From Craterostigma plantagineum (taxonomy: Eukaryota > Streptophyta > Magnoliopsida > Lamiales > Linderniaceae), in contig JAPQWV010000012.1 in the NCBI GenBank assembly GCA_027422505.1, positions 20,434,001 through 20,498,000 on the forward strand: 64,000 bases of DNA, written 5' to 3'. Positions 55,783-64,000 of the stretch are shown here, one piece after another. The notes under the pieces were generated by a model that saw nothing but the letters and a program-made list of their open reading frames with translations, ran no database searches and had not been told where the DNA came from. Each line of letters starts with the position of its first letter. Positions within the stretch are counted from its first letter, which is position 1. Made by a program: the position numbers and the translations under genes.

Positions 55783-57861
55783 GTAGCTGTAAGAACGCGT
55801 TGGTTATGCCGTCCGAGGAGTCTTCTTCTTACCCCGATGAGTCTGAGTTGGAACTAGGGCTTGGGCTGAGCCTTGGCAGTGGTTTCGCGAAGCCCAAAGC
55901 GAAGAAGATTAGGGATAATAATCGTCAGTTTCCAAGAGTGTTGACTGCTGGGGACTTTCAATCTGTGGTTTGTACTAAGGATTCGCTGTCGTCGTCTTCT
56001 TCGTCTTCCTCTGTTACGAAGGCTAACAATGGCGTTGGTTCTTGTGGGGTGAAAAGAACAGCTGAGCCATCTTCGCCTCCTGGCCGTAGGTAGTAGTTGG
56101 ATCTATCTTTATTGTCTGAAAACCTTATTATGTATGAGCTTCTTTGTGTTACCCTCTTCGATTTGATGTTATGTTGCAAGTGTTCTGTTACTTCTTCGAG
56201 CTATTAGTCCTGAATTTGATGTTATGTTGCAAATGTTTTGTTACTTCTTCGAGCTATTAGTCGTGAATTTGATGTTATGTTGCAAGTGCTTTGTTACTTC
56301 TTCGAGCTATTAATCCTGAATTTGATGTTATATTGCAAGTGTTTTGTCACTTTTTTGTCTTGCTCTCTTCGATTCCATGTTATGTTGCAAGTGTCTCGTT
56401 ACTGCTTCGATCTATTAGTCCTTTGGTGAAGGGTTTCTTTTTGGCTGCCTATGAATATGTAGTTTGTAAAATTTTCTTGATTCCTTGCCCCTTTTATGTT
56501 GTTGGGTTATGATGATTCTTGGCAAATTTTGGACTTTGACATGTGCTCTTCTTTGTGTTACCCTCTTCAATTTGATGTTATGTTGCGAGTGTTTTGTTAC
56601 TTCTTCGAGCTATTAGTCCTGAATTTTTCGCTTGAAGGGTCTCTTCTTTCGCTGCCTATATAACAATATAGTATGTAGAATTTCTTGATGCCTTCTTACC
56701 CCTGATGTTTAACTTTGTTGGGCTATGATGATTCTTGGGAAAATTTCGTACTTTGACATGATATGTTTCTTCTTTCCCTTTTTTTCGGGTTCGTTATCCT
56801 CATGATCAGGGAAAATTTAGCCCATTACAGTCGTAACCATATGTTTTTTAGTTGAAAATTTAAACTTGGACACGAGTGAATCTCTTACTAAGTTGTAATC
56901 TGCTTAAGTCGACTCGAATTGAACCTTCCTTAAATTTGATCTTTCATCATATTCCTATACTATATGATATATTATCTAAATCTTGGCTTTGGTCTTATAT
57001 ATGGAGTTGAGTGTTAATTTTTTTTTATTTTCTGATTCTTGAAAAAACAGCCAAGTCGTAGGATGGCCGCCCGTGAGGACTTACAGAATGAACAGCATAT
57101 CAAACTACGGAAGATCGCCAGTCACCGAAGAATTATTCTCATCCATTGATAAATGCGCTAACAAAGCTATCGATGAAACTAACAACGGTGGTAAGAACGC
57201 TAACTCAAATGCAGACGAAAAGGGACAGAAGAAGAACAGAAAAGCGTCCCTTTTCGTGAAGGTAAACATGGACGGAATGGCAATTGGGAGAAAGGTTGAT
57301 CTCAACGCTCACAGCTGTTATAGGACTTTAGCTTTGGTGCTCGACGACATGTTCACTCCCCCAACAAATCGTAATGAAAAAAAATATATATGTATATATA
57401 TATATATATATTATATAGTTATTAGAATTAGGAATGAATTTGGGTCTTGATTTTTTATGTTTCTGCCATGAATTTTAGGTCAAAACGTCGATGAGCAAGT
57501 TGCATTAGCTGGTAAGAAAAGGGCGGTGAAGTTATTAGATGATTCTTCTGATTATGTTCTCACATATGAAGATAAAGACGGAGATTGGATGTTAGTCGGA
57601 GATGTCCCTTGGGAGTACGTCATTTTTCTTATACTGGAAAATTTTACAGTATTAAATCGATTTTTCTTATGTAATTAAGTTGATTATGATCTTTTATCAG
57701 GATGTTCTTGAGCTCTGTGAGGAGGCTTCGTATCATGAAGAAGAACGAGGCCAATGGGATCGGTGAGCATGTAATATATACATATTAATGTTATTGTGAT
57801 TATATTAATCGACAATTTATTCCAATTTCTTGCATCAGCTCCCAAGTTTCCGCAACAATAA
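55746..57861 (+). CDS. IAA13: Aux/IAA auxin-response repressor (IAA11/12/13 type), 5 exons
   Basis: Exons: 55746-56089, 57051-57370, 57479-57614, 57701-57762, 57839-57861 (GT-AG, phases consistent), giving 294 residues. Aux/IAA proteins are nuclear repressors that bind ARF factors and are degraded via TIR1/AFB when auxin is present. Domain I is [11 protein letters not shown] (LxLxL, TOPLESS recruitment) near residue 36. The domain II degron is [11 protein letters not shown] near 119. The PB1 domain (III/IV) runs from [20 protein letters not shown] to [19 protein letters not shown], keeping the basic-face Lys and the acidic OPCA motif. The context [14 protein letters not shown] and VDLNAHS point to the IAA11/12/13 clade; the exact orthologue is a guess. 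The tail after EANGIAP is short and lacks a clear basic nuclear-localisation run. No disabling change is seen. Confidence 0.93.
56160..56400 (+). repeat. 53-bp tandem repeat in Aux/IAA intron 1
   Basis: Units carrying TTTGATGTTATGTTGCAAGTG followed by TTACTTCTTCGAGCTATTAG start near 56162, 56215, 56268 and 56321, with a diverged fifth near 56374. A further related block lies at 56569-56620. The array lies in intron 1 (56090-57050). Confidence 0.85.
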
Positions 57862-58498
57862 ACTGACAACGTCGGTCTTTAAGATAAAGAGAGAACAATC
57901 GCTCAAAAAAGACATCGAATAAGCGCATAGTGATGGAATATGGAAAACAGATGAGTACTATACTATGAATTTTGTGCTTGGCAAAACCTTGGTTTTCTTT
58001 TTTCTTTTTTTTTTATCGGCAAGTGGGAATGAATAGTTCTTCGACGTTTGACTGTCCTTTTGTCTTTGTTTCTTCTTACCTGAAGAAGCATAGCATCGCT
58101 TGCCTGCCGTTTTCGATACGATGTAATTACTCAGAAAGTTTTTGGTTTTGTTAGCCTAAAAAGATCTGAACTGAAGTTGCTGTAAGAAAAAAACTGGTTT
58201 GTCCGAGATAACATTTGTATTGTAATGTTTCTGCCGTATTTACTTTGTACTGTTAGTATTTTTTTCTCACATTCTATGCTACGCTTAAATATTTGATACG
58301 ATGATATAGTTAATGTTATTGTTAATAGATGAAATATCAGTTTAGATATATAAAAGCGGAAATAATTTGCCGGGATAAGTGATATGTTAATTATTCAATT
58401 AAAATATAAGTGGAGTATGTTAATTATTCAATTAAAGTGGAGGAATTAAATGACAAATAAGATTACTGACCAAATATGTGAGTTTAGTATAATCTTTA
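57862..58498. other. 3' region of the Aux/IAA gene and spacer
   Basis: Contains the 3' UTR of the Aux/IAA gene (polyadenylation site not fixed), then AT-rich DNA. ATTATTCAATTAAA occurs twice near 58390 and 58422. No further gene is seen. Confidence 0.4.
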
Positions 58499-58772
58499 TC
58501 TATTCTTCTATTATATTAAGGGTGAGGGGTGCATATTATATTAACTTCTATTTTGGTTTGTAAAATATTTACAATTTAACTCCTCTATTTCTAATTTCAT
58601 TAATTAAATAATTATCATATTTGACCCCTCAATTTTTTGTTATTATATTTATACTCTTACTCGTTATTTTCCTTTTATATATATAAAAATTAACTAATCA
58701 TAAATTATAAATTTCGAAATTAAAATTGGAATCATAATATTTTAAGCACATGCATATATTGTGCAGTACTAG
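58499..58772 (+). mobile_element. Non-autonomous Helitron (274 bp)
   Basis: The 5' terminus is A|TCTATTCTTC at 58498/58499. The 3' end has a stem GCACA/TGTGC at 58747-58764, then CTAG at 58769-58772 followed by T. Both termini fit the A|TC...CTRR|T Helitron rule. Confidence 0.65.
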
Positions 58773-58984
58773 TTTTTATTAAGCCCCCTCATAGAAATTG
58801 TCGTGGTATGTCAATTTTAATTTGTATGGTAATTACCATTATACCATTCTTTTATTTGTTTTTTTAATATTAATTAGAATAAAATTAAAATCTAAAATAT
58901 ATAATAAAATCATTTAAAAAGCTATCCATTACATAAATTGAAAACTGATTTTCCCTTCACAATCGTATTAGTTACAATCACACT

Positions 58985-59215
58985 GGCGACTAGTTTATAC
59001 TCTTGTCTTCTATAATCTTTTATAAGTAGATAAAAATTTTAAATTGGTCTGACAATTAACCAATGAAGATTTTTCCACTTACTATAGAAAAACGTATTAA
59101 ACTACGTACTAAACTTAAGCTCACAATAACTACCTTATTCTATTTTTAGTATCACTTATTAAAACACTTAAATATATTTTATTGCACACACATGGAGTGT
59201 GCTAAAAATACAAGG
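58985..59215 (+). mobile_element. Degenerate Helitron-like element
   Basis: TATACTCTTGTC at the left, and a GCACAC/GTGTGC stem-loop followed by TAAAAATACAAG at the right, resemble the other Helitrons and the segment at 3838-4045. The exact termini are lost. Confidence 0.4.
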
Positions 59216-59369
59216 AGAAATAATATCTTAGCAATACGCGAGAACTGTTTTTAATTAATTGGTATGTAACTTGTAAGTGGTTTCAAAAAATTATATTCCA
59301 ATTTTATCCTTGGCCTAATTTATTTTTAAATTGATAATAAATCATATAGTTCTCGGTTTTCCTTAAAAA

Positions 59370-59577
59370 TAGGGGTGACAAAATTCCACGGTGAATCATC
59401 CCTGTCGGGACCCAAGCCTATTGGGACGGGGAATCCACGGTCAAAATGGGGATGGGGAGTTGACGGTGATTCACCGTCGGTGAAAGAGTGGGGATGAAAA
59501 TCATGTTTCCCACCCATCCCCGTCCCCCAACCGGGCCCCGTTTGAGTCAATGATGATTCACCATTCCCAAATAGATT
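59370..59577. mobile_element. hAT-like fragment, GGGGATGGGG-iterating
   Basis: TAGGGGTGACAAAATTCCAC at 59370 is a hAT-like left end. The interior repeats GGGGATGGGG, CCCGTCCCC and GATTCACCGT words. The right terminus and target duplication were not found. Confidence 0.5.
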
Positions 59578-59739
59578 TATTAATAAATAATATGAAAAAC
59601 TATTTGATACATAGGAGGATAAAAGCCCTTACATTCTCAGCTCTCTGTTTCTAGAAAGTGCACATAGAGTGTTCCGAGGTTTGAAACACTAGCATTCACC
59701 GTTCCTTATGTTTCTGAATATTAACTGATATGGGGCAAA

Positions 59740-60726
59740 CCCAATCAACAATATTTTTAAGTGTGGGGGCTCTGGATACTTGTTAACGGTAGATTGCTTA
59801 TTATGCTGTTTGTTAAGTACGCAAGGTGAGGTTGATGCTGGGACGTAAGCAGAGAGAACACAGGGGTTTACGTGGTTCGAATCCTAACGGATTCTACGTC
59901 CACGGGGCGCTGGGAACTGTCCTTCACTAGATAGTAAAACGTTACACACTCATACAATCCTCACTTTCCCTCCTAAAATGTGGAAAATATGCTCGAAGTA
60001 TCTAAAGAGAAAATGCTATGCGAATGCTTTTTAAAGAGATGATAATAATGAAGAAATATGGCCAAGTCCTCTTTTTATATCAGCTCCCCGCCGCCTCTCT
60101 GTTACCAGGTCCCAGAATTTCTGGGGACGTACCAACTAGGGTGCTTAGGAAAGATGATTGATTGCTTGAAGGAATGACTTCTGCGTGATTGCAGTAACTT
60201 GTTCAGTAATATCTCCCTGTAATAAGGCGACACGCGTCTCTGAATATATCTTTTCTTTCCTCCAACGTTCTTGCACCTTTGTATACAGTGGTTCTTCTTC
60301 CTTTTGTCCGGTCCAAACTTCTACCCGTAAGGTCCCTGCAGGTTCTTCCCCCATGCAGATATTTCACTATGGGCCTTCTTCTTTATGGGCTTTGTTGGGC
60401 TTTCTCCTACTTGCTTTTTTCCGGCCCGTCGTAGTTGAGTCCACATCAACCACTCCCCTACTCTAATTTATTTTTGGGGACCGAAAGTGAATTAGAGTAA
60501 AGAATGATAAGTTCAAATTTTTACCTCCCTTTCAAAGACCGTCCGTTGTGCTTCCTTGAAAGGACGTCCCCTTTTAGCACCTCCTTTCAATACCTCGGGA
60601 ACTGCTCCCTTTTTAAGAGGGGCTTCTGGAAGTTTATTCCCTATTTTTTGAAAGGGTACTTCGCCATTTAACAGGTATGTTCCTCTTTTCCTTTCTCTGT
60701 CTATTTCATCTTTCTTCTTCGCATCT
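59740..60726 (+). repeat. LTR/leader-like region before a gypsy-type gag
   Basis: Features include TGTTAACGGT at about 59780, a conserved-looking block GTGGTTCGAATCCTAACGG with CTACGTCCACGGGGCGC, and T/C-rich leader DNA up to the ATG at 60727. It reads as the promoter and leader of the retrotransposon whose gag follows. LTR limits cannot be set because the partner LTR is outside the window. Confidence 0.45.
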
Positions 60727-63121
60727 ATGGCTTCCACTGTCACAGCTTCAGCGAACCCTTCGTCTTCCTCTGCTCGCTCCCATCAGTCGATTTCCTCTGA
60801 TACATCATCTACTCCTCCGATTTCGCAGCCCACTTCCCGTCTAGAAGCTCGTACCCAGCGCTCCGTCGCGCCTCAAACCAGCAATCGTCCTCGAACCCGC
60901 TCGGCCGTTGCTTCTGCCATGGCTTCCCACTCGCAGGGCGAAGCCAGATCTGTTGGGTCGCGGGCCGATACTCAGGATTCGGCCGCGCTTTCTGGGTCGC
61001 CGTCCCTTCCAAACCCTAGGTCTGCCCCTTCTTCTTCTATCGGAGCTCCCCTTAGTGTTTTTAAGCCTCGACATGTTCGCAAAAGGGTCTGGACGCTTTG
61101 GTGGAGGGGGGTTTCGTTTTCGAGGGTTACATAGTGAGGATACCTTTGCCGGATCAGAGGGCTGACCGTCCCCCTCCTTCGTGTTTAGCGTTTTGGGAAG
61201 CCCAAGTCAAGGCCGGATTGCGCTTCCCCGTTCCCCTCTTCCTTTCTGAAGTATCCAGGGCCTTCCAGGTCCCTTTGAATCAGTTTCAACCCTCTGCCAT
61301 TCGCCTTCTTATATTGTTCTTCGTGGCGGTGCGAGCTGCGGGAGGCGTTCCTTCCCCTGACTTGGTAGTTTCCCAGTTCTCACTCAAGCTCCACGGTGCC
61401 TTCTTCTATCTTTCCTCTATTTCTTCCAGCTTGGGGGGGGGGGGGAGACCCATTTTTTTGGTAAAAATCATAAGATGGATAAGGATTGGCACGGGTCGTA
61501 CTTCTTCGTGGAGTCTCCGGTCGGCTCGTGGGATTTTCCTTGTAACAGGTGGGTGCATGGTGCTCCTCCCCGTGGTTCTGGCAAATGTTCGAAGAGGAAT
61601 TTGAGGGCCCTGTCTCTTTTGAACGCTCATGCCAAGGAGAATGGCTTCTTGAACCCTTCCTCCTTAGTCAGGTTCCCTGGAGTTTTGCACCATTTTGGGT
61701 TTTCGCCTTTCTCCGCCGGCCTTTCTTTCGAGGGTATCTGTAGTCGTGGCTATATCTTAATGTTTTCTGGTATTGTTGCTTCTGCTAACTCCTTATCTGT
61801 GGTCGTTGGGTGCAGGGATGACAGGCTCATGGCTTAATTTGTTGGCAAACATAGAAGAAGGGAATGCTCCCCCACCTCCTGGTGCTGAGAGGCCTGCTTC
61901 AGTTTCTGATCTCTCACGGCTTCCAGGGGCCATAGATATTCGCGCTGAGGTTGGTCGGTCCCCTCCCAGGGATTTGGGGACCTCTGAACTGCCTCCAGAT
62001 CCCTCAGCTCCCAAGGCGAAGCGAAAAGCGGGCTCTTTGGCGAAACCTGCCAAAAAATCTAAGAAGAAGTTACCCCTCACTGAAGGCGAGGGAGGTGAGG
62101 CTCAGCTCGAAGCTCCTCAGGAAGGGCTTCAGCAAGAGAGCCCACCTCCTTCTGGAGGTTCTGTGGCTAGAGTCGGGATGGCAGCTTTAAGCAGCTTGGT
62201 CCCCACAGAGGACAAGGAGGTATTCGCCAAAAGATCCCTTGCGGAGAATGAGGCAGAGCTTGCCTATCATCTTTCCAAGGTACGCTTTTAGTCGCTCTTA
62301 GTGGATGCTTCTTCCTGTTTGTCTTGTTTTGAGAGTTCCTATGCCTTCTCTGTTTTTCTGGTCTTAGGACTTTCTTTTCGTGGTATCTAGGTGATAGGCC
62401 TGGTGTCTGTGAAGAGTTCTGAGAGTTCGTTGGTGCCTGAGTTGGAGGGGCGCATCAGGTCCCTTCAGGAGCAGCTAGAGCACGTTCAGGCCAGTCTGGC
62501 CGCCCGTGAAAAAACACTCGAAGAGATTCAAGCCAAGTCCGATCGTGAGAAGGAAGGACTGGAGGAGGAAAAAACCGAGCTGGCCAAGCGGTATGAGGAG
62601 CTGCTCGATTCTTCAGAGAAGGAGAAAGAAAACCATGCGGCCCTTCTGAAACTACGTGAGGAGGAGCTCAAGAGCTCCTTTGCCAAAGAGAGAGCCAAGT
62701 GGGATGAAGATTTCATCCGTATGACGGAGGTCCACGGGCCGGCCGAGCTGGAGGCCATGAAGGCGGAGGGCGCCCAGATTTGTCAGCGCCACCTCCTATC
62801 GACCGCAGCTGGCCAGAAGTTCCTTGAGGATCTGGCCACAGATTGGCGTCTGTCATATCTGGAGGACCCTATTTCCCTCAGGACTTCGTCCCCTTTATGC
62901 AGCACTATTTTCTGGGGGGGCATCGTGCAAGGGACATTGCTGCGGTTGCCGCCCTCAAGGATCTTCCTCCTCCTACCTCCTTCAAAGGGGATCCGATGGC
63001 TGAGGAAAACCCCTTGTTCTGGCGCCCCTCTGCTGAGAAGCACATGGCAGTTCTTGCCCAGGCCGATATCTCCGACCTCCCTGGCGTAGTTTTCTATCCT
63101 CCCGTGGATCCTTCTGTCTAA
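60727..63121 (+). pseudogene. Gypsy-type retrotransposon gag-like region (Transposase_28-like plus coiled coil)
   Basis: ATG 60727 starts a Ser/Ala/Arg-rich leader (MASTVTASANPSSSSARSHQ). After a frame change near 61090, VEGGFVFEGYIVRIPLPDQ and GLRFPVPLFLSEVSRAFQVP match the 'putative gypsy type transposon' (Transposase_28) pattern. A run of G near 61434 and another shift precede KDWHGSYFFVESPVGSWDFP. A Lys-rich linker follows (61773-62291). An intron-like gap leads to a long coiled coil (62391 on: RIRSLQEQLEHVQASLAARE, REKEGLEEEKTELAKRYEEL). A last shift near 62870 leads to DFVPFMQHYFLGGHRARDIA and a stop at about 63120. Frameshifts make it non-functional as read; polymerase genes are not in the window. 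Confidence 0.6.
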
Positions 63122-63479
63122 TTTCCCTCTCTTTGTATTGTGTAATGGACCTTTTTCCTTTCATGCTTTTGCGGATGGTTTTAGGATGTTACCTTTTTGG
63201 TGGGGGGGCTTAACTCCTGCTTTCGCATGTTTTCGCCGAGGTCCCCTTTTTCCTTGTAATATAGGACCTCTTTTATCAAGTATTTTTCTTCTGTTTGAAC
63301 TTTCATCAGCACCTTGTTACATTTGTGGATCGCGTATGAATTTTACGTGTCTTTGGTTGTAAGGACCGTCGTCCTTACTTGAAGGTGTTTGCTTAGGCGC
63401 TAGGCTCTCTTCGTCCTTAGCGAATTCAGTAATGTAAGCCCGAAGGTCTTAAAAAGTGGGGGACTATCCCACCGTTTTA
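63122..63479. other. Spacer after the gag-like region
   Basis: T-rich and C-rich non-coding DNA that grades into the repeat zone. No gene is recognised. Confidence 0.4.
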
Positions 63480-63975
63480 CCCTGGATATAGCGCCAGCTA
63501 CGCTAAGGTACCTATACACGTCGCAGGCCTTACTGGGGACCTTTGATGTCCTGTACGCCACAGCCCGTCGGCGGCGGTATCTTGTACCCCCTCATAGGCA
63601 TCTTCCACGTCGCAGACCTTTAGCCTTTGATGTCGGGTACACCGCCGACCTGTCGGTCTTTGGCATCATCTCACGTCGCAGGCTATCGGCCTTTGATGTC
63701 TTTGTACGCCGCAGGTCCGTCGATCTTTGGCATCATCTCACGTCGCGGGCTTTTTAGCCTTTGATGTCATTGTACGCCACAGGTCCGTCGACCCGTGGTA
63801 TCGTTTCACGTCGCAGGCTGTTAGCCTTTGATGTCTTTGTACGTCGCAGGTCCTTAGACCTTTGATATCTTTGTATGTCGCAGGTCCTTAGACCTTTGAT
63901 ATCTTTGTACGTCGCAGGTCCTTAGACCTTTGATATCTTTGTACGTCGCAGGTCCTTAGACCTTTGATATCAACT
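63480..63975 (+). repeat. Tandem repeat zone, 34-bp units at the right
   Basis: Four near-identical units with TACGTCGCAGGTCCTTAGAC start at 63840, 63874, 63908 and 63942 (period 34). From about 63480 to 63840 are longer, diverged units built from the same words (CGTCGCAGG, GGCCTTTGATGTC, GTACGCCGCAGGTCCGTCG). The pattern suggests expansion of one sub-unit from an older array. Confidence 0.85.
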
Positions 63976-64000
63976 ACGAGTGCACTCTGTTATAACAAAA

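Noticed and set aside
57385..57412. TA-repeat in an Aux/IAA intron as a regulatory element
   Set aside because: A plain microsatellite; nothing else supports a function.
59868..59890. GGTTCGAATCC resembles a tRNA B box
   Set aside because: No A box, cloverleaf arms or anticodon stem can be formed at the right spacing. The word sits in an LTR-like region.

Overview
This is nuclear DNA from a flowering plant, almost certainly a eudicot. The spliced genes encode PRP39, Aux/IAA, a Vps62/DUF946 protein, a TPR-like protein and a plant PIG-Y subunit. They have GT-AG introns, AT-rich intergenic DNA and a dense load of plant transposons. No prokaryotic operon, CRISPR array or rRNA is visible. I cannot name the species.

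Layout. 1-8.6 kb is a transposon graveyard: hAT ends rich in GGCC/CCGG motifs, a Ty3/gypsy LTR with an internal tandem array of about 85 bp (2.1-3.3 kb), a rearranged gypsy element with inverted gag copies around an integrase fragment (4.1-7.0 kb), and a hAT element carrying unrelated DNA (7.1-8.1 kb). At 9.8-10.2 kb lies a small two-exon gene for the GPI-GlcNAc-transferase subunit PIG-Y, followed by a broken TOM9/TOM22 gene (11.2-11.5 kb) and MITEs. 14,057-24,770 is one complete but degenerate Ty1/copia element on the minus strand. It has two LTRs of about 1 kb, a 5-bp target duplication, a tRNA-Met primer site and a long extra 3' reading frame, so it is Sirevirus-like. 24.9-30.8 kb holds decayed PIF/Harbinger elements (Myb/SANT-like ORF1 and transposase pieces on both strands), with a hAT MITE nested in the transposase. 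30,831-32,541 is a Ds-like internally deleted hAT element.

The gene-rich core is 32.6-46.5 kb: PRP39 (13 coding exons, +), a TPR-like gene (3 exons, -) whose first intron is mostly a Stowaway MITE, and a Vps62/DUF946 gene (+) with a probable frameshift. 46.5-55.2 kb is intergenic and full of MITEs: MULE-like, hAT, Stowaway, Helitron ends and a foldback element. 55.7-57.9 kb is an Aux/IAA repressor gene of the IAA11/12/13 type, with an upstream reading frame overlapping its start codon. From 59.7 kb to the end is the 5' part of a gypsy-type element with a Transposase_28-like and coiled-coil gag region, ending in a 34-bp tandem array.

The host genes do not form a pathway. They act in GPI-anchor synthesis, pre-mRNA splicing, auxin response and less-defined roles. 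The window's main theme is transposon biology: at least seven hAT-type insertions keep readable 8-bp target duplications (six perfect), and each has its interior built from its own short iterated GC motif.
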